Notes: generated by a model not told the origin, from the sequence alone. DNA of 64,000 bases from Saccharospirillum salsuginis (GCF_014651855.1 NZ_BMXR01000012.1:1-64000); one strand, 5' to 3'. Shown: positions 17,288-25,952, counted from the first letter of the stretch. Translations and numbers: made by a program.

Positions 17288-18775
17288 TCAGTCCAGAGTG
17301 GGCATCACAAACTCGGCGCCGAGGTCGCCGTCCGGCCAGCGCGCGGTGACGGCCTTGCGACGGGTATAGAACTTGACCCCTTCCATACCGTGCACGTGGT
17401 GACTGCCGAACAGGGAACGCTTCCAGCCACCAAAGGCGTGGAACGCCATCGGCACCGGAATCGGCACATTGACGCCGACCATGCCCACTTGGATGTCGCG
17501 TACAAAGCGACGGGCGACACCACCGCTGCGGGTATAGATAGAGGTGCCATTGCCGTATTCGTGGCGGTTGATCAGTTGCACCGCGCTGACGTAATCCGGT
17601 ACCCGGACCACGCACAGGACCGGACCGAAAATTTCTTCCTGGTAAATGGTCATTTCCGGCGTGACCCGGTCGAACAGGCAACCGCCGAGGAAATAGCCGT
17701 TCTCGTGCCCCGGCACCTGGTGCCCGCGGCCGTCTACGACCAGCTCGGCACCCTCCTCGACGCCTTTGTCGACGAAACCGGTGACCTTCTCCAGATGCTC
17801 GCGCGTGACCAGCGGCCCCATGTCGAGACCGGTCTCGGCGCCGTTGCCGATTTTCAGGGTGCGGGCCTTGTCGGCCAGCTTGGCCACCAGTTCATCGGCG
17901 ATGTCGCCCACCGCGACGGCCACGGAAATGGCCATGCAGCGTTCTCCGGCCGAACCGTAGGCGGCGCCGGTCAGGGCGCTGACGGCACCGTCGAGATCGG
18001 CGTCGGGCATGACCACCAGGTGGTTCTTGGCGCCACCCAGGGCCTGCACACGCTTGCCGTGTTCACTGGCGGTGGAATAGATGTATTCGGCGATCGGAGT
18101 CGAGCCGACAAAGCTCACCGCTTGCACCGTCGGGTGGGTCAGCAGGGTATCGACCGCGACCTTGTCGCCGTTGACGACATTGAACACGCCGTCGGGCAGT
18201 CCGGCTTCTTTCAGCCATTCGGCCACCAGCAGCGCCGCGCTCGGGTCTTTTTCGGACGGTTTCAAAACAAAGGTGTTACCGCAGGCGATGGCCACCGGCC
18301 ACATCCACATCGGCACCATGGCCGGGAAATTGAACGGCGTAATGCCGGCGACCACACCCAGCGGCTGGTTGACGGACCAGGCATCGACCCCGCGACCGAC
18401 CTGTTCGGTAATCTCACCCTTGAGCAGATGTGGAATGCCGCAGGCGAATTCCACCACTTCCATACCGCGTATGATCTCACCTTTGGCGTCTTCGAACACC
18501 TTGCCGTGTTCACTGCTGACCACACGGGCCAGTTCGTCGAGACGCTCCTCGAGCAACATCTTGAACCGGAACAGGATGCGCGCCCGGTTCAGCGGTGTGG
18601 TCTCGGCCCAGTCCGGAAAGGCGTCACGTGCGGCTTCGATGGCGCCGATCACCTCATCCTGACTGGCCAGCGACACCTGGCCGCTCTGTTCGCCCAACGC
18701 CGGGTTGTAGACCGGGTATTGCCCCTGGCTGGGGTCGGTGAGGCGTCCGTTGATGAAATGGTTGATTTGTTTCAT
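17288..18775 (-). CDS. mmsA: CoA-acylating (methyl)malonate-semialdehyde dehydrogenase
   Basis: The 495-residue aldehyde dehydrogenase belongs to the CoA-acylating MmsA/IolA type. It shows NFPAMVPMWMWPVAIACGN, the catalytic cysteine in AGERCMAISVAV and EEIFGPVLCVVRV. It converts malonate semialdehyde to acetyl-CoA or methylmalonate semialdehyde to propionyl-CoA. Next to a beta-alanine:pyruvate transaminase, the malonate semialdehyde reaction is the likely one: beta-alanine to malonate semialdehyde to acetyl-CoA. A REP-type repeat (18805-18878) lies between it and the transaminase gene. The start at 18775 (MKQINHFINGR) matches the family. Confidence 0.93.
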   Translation of the reverse strand: MKQINHFINGRLTDPSQGQYPVYNPALGEQSGQVSLASQDEVIGAIEAARDAFPDWAETTPLNRARILFRFKMLLEERLDELARVVSSEHGKVFEDAKGEIIRGMEVVEFACGIPHLLKGEITEQVGRGVDAWSVNQPLGVVAGITPFNFPAMVPMWMWPVAIACGNTFVLKPSEKDPSAALLVAEWLKEAGLPDGVFNVVNGDKVAVDTLLTHPTVQAVSFVGSTPIAEYIYSTASEHGKRVQALGGAKNHLVVMPDADLDGAVSALTGAAYGSAGERCMAISVAVAVGDIADELVAKLADKARTLKIGNGAETGLDMGPLVTREHLEKVTGFVDKGVEEGAELVVDGRGHQVPGHENGYFLGGCLFDRVTPEMTIYQEEIFGPVLCVVRVPDYVSAVQLINRHEYGNGTSIYTRSGGVARRFVRDIQVGMVGVNVPIPVPMAFHAFGGWKRSLFGSHHVHGMEGVKFYTRRKAVTARWPDGDLGAEFVMPTLD

Positions 18776-18804
18776 GGAGATACCTGGAGTATTGATTGAG
18801 GTCT

Positions 18805-18878
18805 GTAGGAGCGCATGGTCCGCACTCGGACCCTACCCTGCCAATTTCACACAGGTCGCGCACGGAGTGCGCTCCTAC
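18805..18878. repeat. GTAG-type REP pair
   Basis: GTAGGAGCGCA (18805-18815) is repeated as its perfect complement at 18868-18878. Each half has its own hairpin: GGTCCG-CACT-CGGACC (18817-18832) and GCGCAC-GGA-GTGCGC (18858-18872). This is the layout of a BIME made of two inverted REP units with the GTAGGAG head. It lies between the transaminase and mmsA genes. Confidence 0.7.
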
Positions 18879-18886
18879 CACAGGAG

Positions 18887-20203
18887 TTAGTTAACCGTTT
18901 TTATCGCATGCTTCAGCGCACCGATGATCTCATCGATCTGACTTTCGCTGACGATCAGCGGCGGTGACAATGCGATCGTATCGCCGGTGCAGCGCACCAG
19001 GGTGTTGCCCTGCCAGAAACAATGATGGAAGACATCGTAACCGCGTGCGCCAACCGTTTCGCGGGGTTCGAATTCGACGGCCCCGACCAGCCCGATGTTG
19101 CGGATGTCCTTGATGTGGGGCAGATCAGACAGGCTGTGCAAGGCCTCGGCCCAGCGCTCCTCCAGCTCCAGCGCGCGCTGGAACAGGCCCTCGCGTTCGT
19201 ACAGGTCGAGCGTCGCCAGACCGGCCGCCGCCGCGACCGGGTGACCGGAATAGGTGTAGCCGTGGAACAGTTCGATGGCGCTGTCCGGCCCGTTCATGAA
19301 GGCATCGTGGATGAAGTCCGCGACGAAGACGGCGCCCATCGGCACGGCGCCGTTGGTCAGCCCCTTGGCGGCTGTAATCATGTCCGGCGTGACGCCGAAC
19401 CGGTTGGCCGCAAAGGGTTCGCCGACCCGGCCGAAGCCGGTGATGACTTCATCGAAGATCAGCAGAATGCCATGGCGCCGGGTAATCTCGCGCAGCCGCT
19501 GCAGGTAACCGACCGGCGGCAGAATCACGCCGGCCGAACCAGCGACCGGTTCGACGATCACAGCGGCAATGGTGTCCGCGCCGTGCAGGGCGATCATCCG
19601 TTCGAGATCATCGGCCAGTTCCGCTCCCTGCTCGGGGATGCCCTGAGTAAAAGCGTTCTCGGGCAGCAGGGTGTGGCGCAGATGGTCGACCCCGTTCAAC
19701 AGGGTGCCGAACATGCGCCGGTTGTTGACCAGACCGCCAACGGAAATGCCGCCGAAGCCCACCCCGTGATAGCCCTTCTCGCGACCAATCAGCCGGGTGC
19801 GCTCGCCCTGCCCTTTGGCGCGATGATAGGCCAGGGCGATTTTCAGCGCGGAATCGACCGATTCGGAACCGGAGTTGGTGAAAAACACCTTGTTGATGCC
19901 GTCCGGCGTATGCTTGACCAGACGTTCGGCCAGTTCAAACGGGCCGGGGTGACCCATCTGGAAGGTCGGACCAAAGTCCATCCGCTCCAACTGCGCGCGT
20001 ACCGCTTCGGTGATGGTCGAACGCCCGTGACCGGCATTGACGCACCAGAGACCGGCCGTGCCGTCGAGAATGGTGCGGCCGTCCTCGCTGGTGTAATGCA
20101 TGTCCCTGGCGCCGACCAGCATGCGCGGCTCGGCCTTGAACTGGCGGTTGGCGGTAAAGGGCATCCAGAAAGCATCGTGCGACGCGGGTGCAACTTGAGA
20201 CAT
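18887..20203 (-). CDS. aptA: beta-alanine--pyruvate transaminase (omega-amino acid aminotransferase)
   Basis: The 438-residue class III PLP aminotransferase starts DAFWMPFTANRQFKAEPRM, a strong signature of omega-amino acid:pyruvate aminotransferases. Further motifs are FTNSGSESVDSALKIALAYH, LLIFDEVITGFGRVG and the PLP lysine in TAAKGLTNGAVPMGAV. It transfers the amino group of beta-alanine (or other omega-amines such as GABA or propylamine) to pyruvate. With mmsA downstream it degrades beta-alanine, an end-product of 1,3-diaminopropane/spermidine or uracil breakdown. A PuuR-like box lies about 50 bp upstream, linking it to polyamine control. Confidence 0.93.
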   Translation of the reverse strand: MSQVAPASHDAFWMPFTANRQFKAEPRMLVGARDMHYTSEDGRTILDGTAGLWCVNAGHGRSTITEAVRAQLERMDFGPTFQMGHPGPFELAERLVKHTPDGINKVFFTNSGSESVDSALKIALAYHRAKGQGERTRLIGREKGYHGVGFGGISVGGLVNNRRMFGTLLNGVDHLRHTLLPENAFTQGIPEQGAELADDLERMIALHGADTIAAVIVEPVAGSAGVILPPVGYLQRLREITRRHGILLIFDEVITGFGRVGEPFAANRFGVTPDMITAAKGLTNGAVPMGAVFVADFIHDAFMNGPDSAIELFHGYTYSGHPVAAAAGLATLDLYEREGLFQRALELEERWAEALHSLSDLPHIKDIRNIGLVGAVEFEPRETVGARGYDVFHHCFWQGNTLVRCTGDTIALSPPLIVSESQIDEIIGALKHAIKTVN

Positions 20204-20249
20204 AGGCAGCTCTCACTCAATTCAAGCCGGATGGCGAGTCGGTGTATGT

Positions 20250-20264
20250 GTGTTATTTTGAACA
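20250..20264 (-). promoter_or_regulatory. candidate PuuR box upstream of aptA-mmsA-puuB
   Basis: GTGTTATTTTGAACA agrees at 9 of 15 positions with the E. coli PuuR site as I remember it (AAAATATAATGAACA), with the TGAACA end intact. It lies 47-61 bp upstream of the transaminase start. It is weaker than the two other boxes. Confidence 0.4.
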
Positions 20265-20393
20265 GCTAGACGCCAGTGTATGTCAAATAAATAAAACATC
20301 AACCCCCGTACCGGGGAATGTCATGGAGGCATTAACCGGGGCGCCCTGATAATGTTTGGCGATAAGCCAGCGCGATGGCAGGCATAGCCGAGC

Positions 20394-20408
20394 GTTCAAT
20401 ATATTGAA
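20394..20408 (+). promoter_or_regulatory. candidate PuuR box upstream of puuC
   Basis: GTTCAATATATTGAA contains the perfect 14-bp palindrome TTCAATATATTGAA (20395-20408) and matches the PuuR consensus TGTTCATTATATTTT at 11 of 15 positions. It is 55 bp upstream of the puuC start, a position suited to repression. Confidence 0.55.
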
Positions 20409-20463
20409 ACTTTAGCGCCCGCTGGTGTAAGTTAGCGTCATTGCTCACCAAGCCGAGGTTGCC

Positions 20464-21957
20464 ATGACCATCAACACACTCGAATACTGGACCGCCGCCG
20501 CCGACAAACTGAACCCCGAGGGCCGCGCCTTCATCGGCGGAGAATACGTCGAGGCGGCCTCCGGCGAGACTTTCGAATCCCGCAGTCCGATCGACAACCG
20601 CAAACTGGCCGACATCGCCGCCTGCAACAGCCTGGACGCCGACCGCGCGACCGCCGCCGCCCGAGCCGCCTTCGAGGCCGGTCACTGGGCACATCGGCCG
20701 CCGGCCAAACGCAAGAAAACCCTGATCCGCTTCGCCGACCTGATCGAGGAATACGGCGACGAACTGGCCCTGCTCGATACCCTCGACATGGGCAAGCCGA
20801 TCACCCATGCTCGAAAAATCGATGTCAGGGCCACCGCCAACAGCATCCGCTGGTCGGCCGAGGCGATCGACAAGCTTTACGACGAAATCGCCCCGACACC
20901 GCACGACGAACTGGGCCTGGTCACGCGGGAACCGGTCGGCGTTGTGGCCGCCATCGTGCCCTGGAACTTCCCGCTGATCATGGCCAGCTGGAAGATCGGC
21001 CCGGCGCTCGCCATGGGCAATTCCGTCATCCTCAAGCCGTCCGAGAAATCGCCGCTGTCGGCCATTCGCCTGGCCGCCATCGCCAAAGAGGCCGGCATAC
21101 CGGACGGCGTTTTCAACGTTTTGCCGGGTTACGGCCATACGGTCGGCAAGGCGCTGGCCTTGCACATGGACATCGACACCCTGGTGTTCACCGGCTCAAC
21201 CGGCGTCGCCAAGCAACTGATGATTTGCGCCGGCGAATCCAACATGAAACGGATCTGGGCCGAAGCCGGCGGCAAATCGCCGAACATCGTTTTCGCCGAC
21301 GCCCCGGACCTGGACGCCGCCGCCAGCGCCGCCGCCGAAGGCATCTGCTTCAACCAGGGCGAAGTATGCACCGCCGGTTCACGCCTGCTGGTCGAAGACA
21401 GCATCGCCGAGCCTTTCATGGAGAAAGTCCTCGCCGCCATCAGCACCTGGAAGCCGGGCAACCCGCTCGACCCCGAGACCAACATCGGCGCCATCGTCGA
21501 CGAAGCACAACTGAACCGGGTTCTGGGCTACATCGAAGCCGGCCGCAGCCAGGGCGCCCGACTGACCAGCGGCGGAGGGCTGGCCAAAGTAGTCGACGGC
21601 GGCTTCTTCATCGAACCCACCGTCTTCCAGGACGTGACCGGCGACATGAAAATCGCCCAGGAGGAGATTTTCGGACCGGTGATGTCGGTCATCACCTTCA
21701 AAGACGAAGCCGAAGCGCTGCACATCGCCAACGACTCCATCTACGGCCTGGCCGCCGCCGTCTGGACCAGCGACCTCAGCCGCGGCCATCGCATGGCCAA
21801 GGGCTTGCGCGCCGGCTCAATCTGGGTGAATCAGTGGGATGGCGGCGACATGACCGCACCCTTTGGCGGGTTCAAGCAGTCCGGGAACGGCCGGGATAAA
21901 TCGTTGCACGCGTTCGATAAATACAGCGAGGTCAAAGCGACCTGGATTAAGCTGTAG
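20464..21957 (+). CDS. puuC: gamma-glutamyl-gamma-aminobutyraldehyde dehydrogenase
   Basis: The 497-residue NAD(P)-dependent aldehyde dehydrogenase is of the PuuC type, starting TLEYWTAAADKLNPEGRAFI. It contains PWNFPLIMASWKIGPALAMGN, the Glu-containing AEAGGKSPNIVFADAPDLD and the catalytic cysteine in CFNQGEVCTAGSRLLV. It oxidises gamma-glutamyl-gamma-aminobutyraldehyde, the product of PuuB, to the corresponding acid; PuuC enzymes also accept 3-hydroxypropionaldehyde and related aldehydes. It is divergent from the aptA operon and convergent with the second puuB. A cluster of REP-like hairpins follows its stop. Confidence 0.92.
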   Translation: MTINTLEYWTAAADKLNPEGRAFIGGEYVEAASGETFESRSPIDNRKLADIAACNSLDADRATAAARAAFEAGHWAHRPPAKRKKTLIRFADLIEEYGDELALLDTLDMGKPITHARKIDVRATANSIRWSAEAIDKLYDEIAPTPHDELGLVTREPVGVVAAIVPWNFPLIMASWKIGPALAMGNSVILKPSEKSPLSAIRLAAIAKEAGIPDGVFNVLPGYGHTVGKALALHMDIDTLVFTGSTGVAKQLMICAGESNMKRIWAEAGGKSPNIVFADAPDLDAAASAAAEGICFNQGEVCTAGSRLLVEDSIAEPFMEKVLAAISTWKPGNPLDPETNIGAIVDEAQLNRVLGYIEAGRSQGARLTSGGGLAKVVDGGFFIEPTVFQDVTGDMKIAQEEIFGPVMSVITFKDEAEALHIANDSIYGLAAAVWTSDLSRGHRMAKGLRAGSIWVNQWDGGDMTAPFGGFKQSGNGRDKSLHAFDKYSEVKATWIKL

Positions 21958-21988
21958 GGGAACTATAAAACGGCCCTACTCAGTTTTT

Positions 21989-22141
21989 GGTGGGCGCCAC
22001 CCACTGTAGGTCGGATTAGGTCCGAAGGGCCGTAATCCGACAATGGTGGTTTTAGCGCCATCAACGCCATTAGCACAATGTTGGATTACGCCTATCGGCT
22101 AATCCAACCTACATGACTTCGTAGGGTGGGCACCGCCCACC
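21989..22141. repeat. cluster of GTAGG-type REP hairpins
   Basis: Between the convergent puuC and puuB genes are four hairpins. GGTGG/CCACC is at 21989-22001. TCGGATTA/TAATCCGA (22011-22040) has a GTAGG head at 22006. TTGGATTA/TAATCCAA (22081-22107) has the head in opposite orientation (22108-22112). GGTGGGC/GCCCACC (22125-22141) follows a GTAGG at 22121. The opposed GTAGG heads fit REP/BIME structure. The cluster probably also ends transcription from both genes. Confidence 0.7.
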
Positions 22142-22168
22142 ATAATTCGTCACCTCGAAGACCCCTTC

Positions 22169-23467
22169 TCAAAACACATCCTTCAACCGGTGATACAACA
22201 TCCCCAACGCCAACAACGGCGACCGGAACTTCGGACCACCGGGGAAAGTCATGTGCCGCACCCGCTCAAACAACTCGATCCGCCCGTCCTCACCGTGCAT
22301 CGCCTGCGCGATCAAGCGACCGGCCAGGTGCGTCACGTTGAGCCCGTGGCCGGAATACGCCTGGGCGTAATAGACGTTGGGTGCCAACCGTCCGATCTGC
22401 GGAAAACGATTCGCCCCGATACCGATCATGCCCCCCCATTGATAATCGATACGCACATCCTTCAAATACGGAAACACACGCACCAGGTGCGGTTTCAGAA
22501 CGTTTTCGATCGACTGCGGGTCGCGCCCGGAATAATTACACAGGCCGCCGAACAACAACCGCTTGTCGGCACTGAGCCGGTAGTAATCCAGCGCCACATT
22601 CTGATCGCACACCGCCAGATCTTTCGGCAACACCCGCCGCCAGACATCCTCCGGCAAGGGCTCGGTCGCGATCACATAACTGCCCGCCGGCAACACCTTA
22701 CCCGACAAGGCCGTATTCAACCCCGCCACATAGGCATTACCGCACAACACCACCTTACTCGCCCGCACCTCACCTTTCGCCGTGCGCATGATCGGCCGAT
22801 CCCCCTCGACCACCTCCGTCACCAGACTCTGCTCGAAAATCCGCACACCCAACGCATGCGCCGCCTCCGCCTCCCCCGCAACCAGGTTCAGCGGGTGCAA
22901 ATGCGCCGCCCCCATATCGACCAGACCGCCCACATACCGATCCGACCCCACCACTTCATGCATCCGCTGCTCGGGAATCAACTCAATGCGATGGGCATAG
23001 CCCGCCGCCTTAAGCGCCGCATACTCCAACTCGAAATCCCGCACATGCCGGCGCCGCGTCGCCAGATCGCAATACCCCATCTTGAAATCGCACTCGATGC
23101 CGTACCGCGCCACCCGATCACGCACAATCTCGACCGACTCCTCCCCCATCGCCGTCACCGCCTCGATCCCGGCCTGTCCCAGTACCTTGCGAAACGGCTC
23201 CAGACCATGGCCCACACCGCGAATCAACTGACCGCCATTACGCCCCGACGCCCCCCAACCGATCCGACGCCCCTCAATCAACGCCACCGAATCCCCCCGC
23301 TCCGCCAACTCCAGCGCCGTATTCACCCCACTGAACCCGCCGCCGACCACACACACATCCACATCGATGCGCTCGGTCAACTCGGGATAGGTTCGTGTAT
23401 AACGACGCGTCGCCGCGTAATAGGATTCAGGATGATCGTCGGTGTGAGTACGGGGGTTCAGGTACAT
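22169..23467 (-). CDS. puuB: gamma-glutamylputrescine oxidase-like FAD oxidoreductase (paralogue 2)
   Basis: The 432-residue DAO-family flavoprotein carries SYYAATRRY near the N-terminus, the FAD-binding VCVVGGGFSGVNTALELAERG (about 38-58), GASGRNGGQLIRG and the C-terminal YYAQAYSGHGLNVTHLAGRL. These are PuuB-type signatures, and this copy is closer to the canonical enzyme than the 15989 copy. It oxidises gamma-glutamylputrescine to gamma-glutamyl-gamma-aminobutyraldehyde, the substrate of PuuC. A good PuuR-like box (23494-23508) lies just upstream, and puuR itself starts 447 bp away on the other strand. Confidence 0.9.
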   Translation of the reverse strand: MYLNPRTHTDDHPESYYAATRRYTRTYPELTERIDVDVCVVGGGFSGVNTALELAERGDSVALIEGRRIGWGASGRNGGQLIRGVGHGLEPFRKVLGQAGIEAVTAMGEESVEIVRDRVARYGIECDFKMGYCDLATRRRHVRDFELEYAALKAAGYAHRIELIPEQRMHEVVGSDRYVGGLVDMGAAHLHPLNLVAGEAEAAHALGVRIFEQSLVTEVVEGDRPIMRTAKGEVRASKVVLCGNAYVAGLNTALSGKVLPAGSYVIATEPLPEDVWRRVLPKDLAVCDQNVALDYYRLSADKRLLFGGLCNYSGRDPQSIENVLKPHLVRVFPYLKDVRIDYQWGGMIGIGANRFPQIGRLAPNVYYAQAYSGHGLNVTHLAGRLIAQAMHGEDGRIELFERVRHMTFPGGPKFRSPLLALGMLYHRLKDVF

Positions 23468-23493
23468 GCGGCGTCCAGAATACAGATCAAAAT

Positions 23494-23508
23494 GTTCGGT
23501 ATTTTTGA
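23494..23508 (-). promoter_or_regulatory. candidate PuuR box upstream of second puuB
   Basis: TGTTCGGTATTTTTG matches TGTTCATTATATTTT at 11 of 15 positions, with the TGTTC end intact. It is centred about 34 bp upstream of the puuB start, in promoter position for repression. Confidence 0.5.
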
Positions 23509-23636
23509 CACAACATCACCGCATTTTCAACAGGATTAGAGTCACTTTCAGCAACCACCGCACCGAGCAACGGCTAAAACGAGGCATTCTTCGAATATTT
23601 CAGGACAGGAATCCAACAAACCGCAGCCATTAGCGA

Positions 23637-23741
23637 TGGCCCCCCGGGCTGCTCTCACGGGGATGTCTGAGGCATGGATGCCGAAGCCAAGCCCCCATGG
23701 AAGGGTTCACGGCGACCCCGTGAGAGCAGCCCGGGGGGCCA
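23637..23741 (+). repeat. 105-bp foldback repeat, copy B
   Basis: Arms 23637-23662 and 23716-23741 are perfectly complementary over 26 bp. The 53-nt core begins ATGTC and ends AAGGGTTCACGGCGA, with a small inner hairpin GGCAT/ATGCC. It lies between divergent puuB and puuR. Confidence 0.9.
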
Positions 23742-23913
23742 GCGCGGATTCATGTGTGCCGTTGCGGGCTCTTGGCACTCAATCTAACCGGGCCATCTCC
23801 CATTGGTCCCCCGATCAGAATTTGCTACTCTATGTAAAAAATAATGGATAGCCACCCAGCTATCCACAACCACCCCATCCAACCGCACAAAACCCGACCG
23901 GAGGTGCCCTTCA

Positions 23914-24462
23914 TTGGACGTAGGCGAACGACTCAAGGCCATTCGTAAGCAAAAAGGTCTCTCACAGCGTGAACTGGCCAAACGCGCCGGCGTCACCAAC
24001 AGCACCATCTCCATGATCGAGAAAAACAGCGTCAGCCCCAGCGTCAGCTCGCTGAAAAAAGTGCTGCAGGGCATCCCCATGTCACTGGTCGAATTCTTCG
24101 CCGAAGACACCGATACCGACAACGCCCAGCCCGTCGTCTACAACCCCGATGAATTCATCGACCTCTCGGTCGACGAGGTCAAACTGAAACTGGTCGGAAA
24201 AGCCTTCGGACGGCGCGCCATGGCCTTCATGATCGAAACCTACGAGCCGGGCGCCGACACCGGTGCCGAACTCTACGTCCACGAAGGCGAGGAAGCCGGC
24301 CTGGTCATCAACGGCGCCTTTGAACTGACCGTCGGCAGCGAGGTGTACCACCTGAAGAAAGGGGATGCCTACTACTTCGATTCAACCCGACCGCACCGGT
24401 TCCGCAACCCCTTCGAGGAGACCTGCGAAATCGTCTCGGCCACCACCCCGGCCAATTTCTAG
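23914..24462 (+). CDS. puuR: PuuR-type XRE-cupin transcriptional repressor
   Basis: The 182-residue regulator has an N-terminal Xre helix-turn-helix (residues 1-60: VGERLKAIRKQKGLSQRELA, VTNSTISMIEKNSVSPSVSS) and a C-terminal cupin (about 105-175: GEEAGLVINGAFELTV, AYYFDSTRPHRFRNP). This is the PuuR architecture and length. PuuR represses putrescine catabolism and is released by putrescine. The start is a TTG at 23914, preceded by GGAGG at 23900-23904; no ATG fits. The flanking puu genes and the three candidate boxes (20250, 20394, 23494) suggest a local regulon. Confidence 0.92.
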   Translation: MDVGERLKAIRKQKGLSQRELAKRAGVTNSTISMIEKNSVSPSVSSLKKVLQGIPMSLVEFFAEDTDTDNAQPVVYNPDEFIDLSVDEVKLKLVGKAFGRRAMAFMIETYEPGADTGAELYVHEGEEAGLVINGAFELTVGSEVYHLKKGDAYYFDSTRPHRFRNPFEETCEIVSATTPANF

Positions 24463-24481
24463 CCGGCCGGGGGCGCCGGCT
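24461..24481 (+). terminator. hairpin overlapping the puuR stop codon
   Basis: AGCCGGC (24461-24467) pairs with GCCGGCT (24475-24481) around a 7-nt loop. It overlaps the puuR TAG and lies just before the convergent gene at 24490. No T-run follows. Confidence 0.5.
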
Positions 24482-24489
24482 CCCCGGGG

Positions 24490-25290
24490 CTAGAAATCCG
24501 TGAACTGAATGCCCCACCGCTGTTCGATGGGTTTCAACAGTCCGGCCGCACGCAGTTCCCGCAACTGCGACAGCAGCCACTCCATTTCCAGCTCAGCGCC
24601 CTGGCTCACCAGTACACTCAACCGATAGGTATTATCCGCCCGTTCGGACACCAGCAAATCGCTCATGTCCAAGCCCTCATTCCGGCGCGCGCGCAGATAA
24701 CTTTCATTCAACACCGCCACCTCGCCGCGTTCGCGCATCAACATTTCCAGACCCGCGGCCAGGCTGGGGGCGAAGTCGATGGTGAACTGGTCCTGCAGCC
24801 ACTGTTCATCGGTGCGGTAACTGGCGAAGCCGTAGTGATAACCCCGCGTCGCGATCAGATGTTTTTTATGGATATCGTCAAAGAACCCCTGGCCGCGGTC
24901 TTCTTTGTCCAGAGCCACGTACACGTCGCGGTCGACCGCGATCGGGTGGGAGATGTTGACCGATTCGTCACGCCATCCCCAGTCGGGGGACTCGAAAAAC
25001 ATCGCCTCGAAGCGCCCCTGTCGGAACGACAACTCACGGCTGAAGGCCGCGACCGGGACGAATTTAAACTCGATCCGCGATTGCCACTCGTTGAGCTGGT
25101 CGAGCACATCCACCGTAGCGCCGCTGGGCTCTTCAGATGCGTGGCCGACAACATAAGGCGGGTAGGGATATCCACCGACCAGAACAGTCCGTTCATAGGC
25201 CTCGACCGCCGCCAGCGGCAAAAGCCCGACCAACGCGGCCAGCATCACACGAATACAAGAGTGCATTGAAGAAGTCTGCAATTCAGTCAT
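24490..25290 (-). CDS. orphan periplasmic solute-binding protein (amino-acid type)
   Basis: The 266-residue protein has a signal peptide (hydrophobic stretch VMLAALVGLLPLAAVEA) and a family 3 solute-binding fold. It starts VLVGGYPYPPYVVGHASEEPSGATVDVLDQL and includes the usual DVYVALDKED and IATRGYHYGF segments. No ABC permease or ATPase gene is adjacent, so it may be a sensor-like or stand-alone binding protein; many such orphans occur in Alteromonadales and Oceanospirillales. An internal ATG at 25266 would give a shorter, more standard signal peptide. It is convergent with puuR. Confidence 0.78.
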   Translation of the reverse strand: MTELQTSSMHSCIRVMLAALVGLLPLAAVEAYERTVLVGGYPYPPYVVGHASEEPSGATVDVLDQLNEWQSRIEFKFVPVAAFSRELSFRQGRFEAMFFESPDWGWRDESVNISHPIAVDRDVYVALDKEDRGQGFFDDIHKKHLIATRGYHYGFASYRTDEQWLQDQFTIDFAPSLAAGLEMLMRERGEVAVLNESYLRARRNEGLDMSDLLVSERADNTYRLSVLVSQGAELEMEWLLSQLRELRAAGLLKPIEQRWGIQFTDF

Positions 25291-25385
25291 AACGTCAGAT
25301 CAGCATAGACCGCCACCAAACCGAATTCCAAAAAAGTGGTCTAAACTGCGCGTAAACGCGAACCTTGGAGGTGGAGGGTCGCATC

Positions 25386-25952
25386 ATGAAAACACATCGC
25401 GCAGGCAAGATCCCGACCTGGCTGGCCGGTCTGGCATTGGCTTTATTGTGGCCCGTCGCGGCGGATCAGAACGACGACCGTCTCGACGGCCTGTTCGACA
25501 AACTGCAGGACGCCCCGAACGCGTCGCAGTCCGCCGTGATCGAACAACAGATCTGGCTGATCTGGACACAGGCCCCGAACGACGAGGCCGAACGCCTGAT
25601 GGACCGGGGCATGCAGGCCATGCGACTGGGGGAATGGACCTTGGCCGAGCGGTTGTTCGATCAACTGGTCGAGAAGGAACCCAAGTTCGCCGAAGCCTGG
25701 AACAAATTGGCCACCGTTCATTACGTGCTCGGGGATTACAACGAGTCGATGTCGGATATCGAACAGACGCTCAAATTGGAGCCCCGTCATTTCGGTGCCC
25801 TGTCGGGCCTGGGCAGTATCTTCGCGCGTCTGGGCCAGCCGGCGGCCGCCATTCGGGTGTTCGAACAGGTACTGGAAATCTACCCCCATTCCCAGGACAG
25901 CCAACATTCGATTGAGCAGCTGCAAGAGCAACTGCTGGACCGGGCAATCTGA
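25386..25952 (+). CDS. exported TPR-repeat protein
   Basis: The 188-residue protein begins with a signal peptide (IPTWLAGLALALLWPVAA) and then carries about three tetratricopeptide units: AERLMDRGMQAMRLGEWTLA, AEAWNKLATVHYVLGDYNES and FGALSGLGSIFARLGQPAAA. It is probably a periplasmic scaffold or assembly factor; no partner is evident. A strong GGAGGTGGAGG (25368-25378) supports the ATG at 25386 over a TTG at 25365. It stands alone between the divergent solute-binding protein gene and the DUF2789 gene. Confidence 0.82.
   Translation: MKTHRAGKIPTWLAGLALALLWPVAADQNDDRLDGLFDKLQDAPNASQSAVIEQQIWLIWTQAPNDEAERLMDRGMQAMRLGEWTLAERLFDQLVEKEPKFAEAWNKLATVHYVLGDYNESMSDIEQTLKLEPRHFGALSGLGSIFARLGQPAAAIRVFEQVLEIYPHSQDSQHSIEQLQEQLLDRAI

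Noticed and set aside
15972..17681. 569-residue minus-strand open frame overlapping puuB and mmsA
   Set aside because: It is extremely rich in Arg, Gly and Pro and lies out of frame with two well-recognised genes.
16676..18799. 707-residue plus-strand open frame
   Set aside because: It is antisense to puuB and mmsA, both of which have full catalytic motifs; the frame has no family features.
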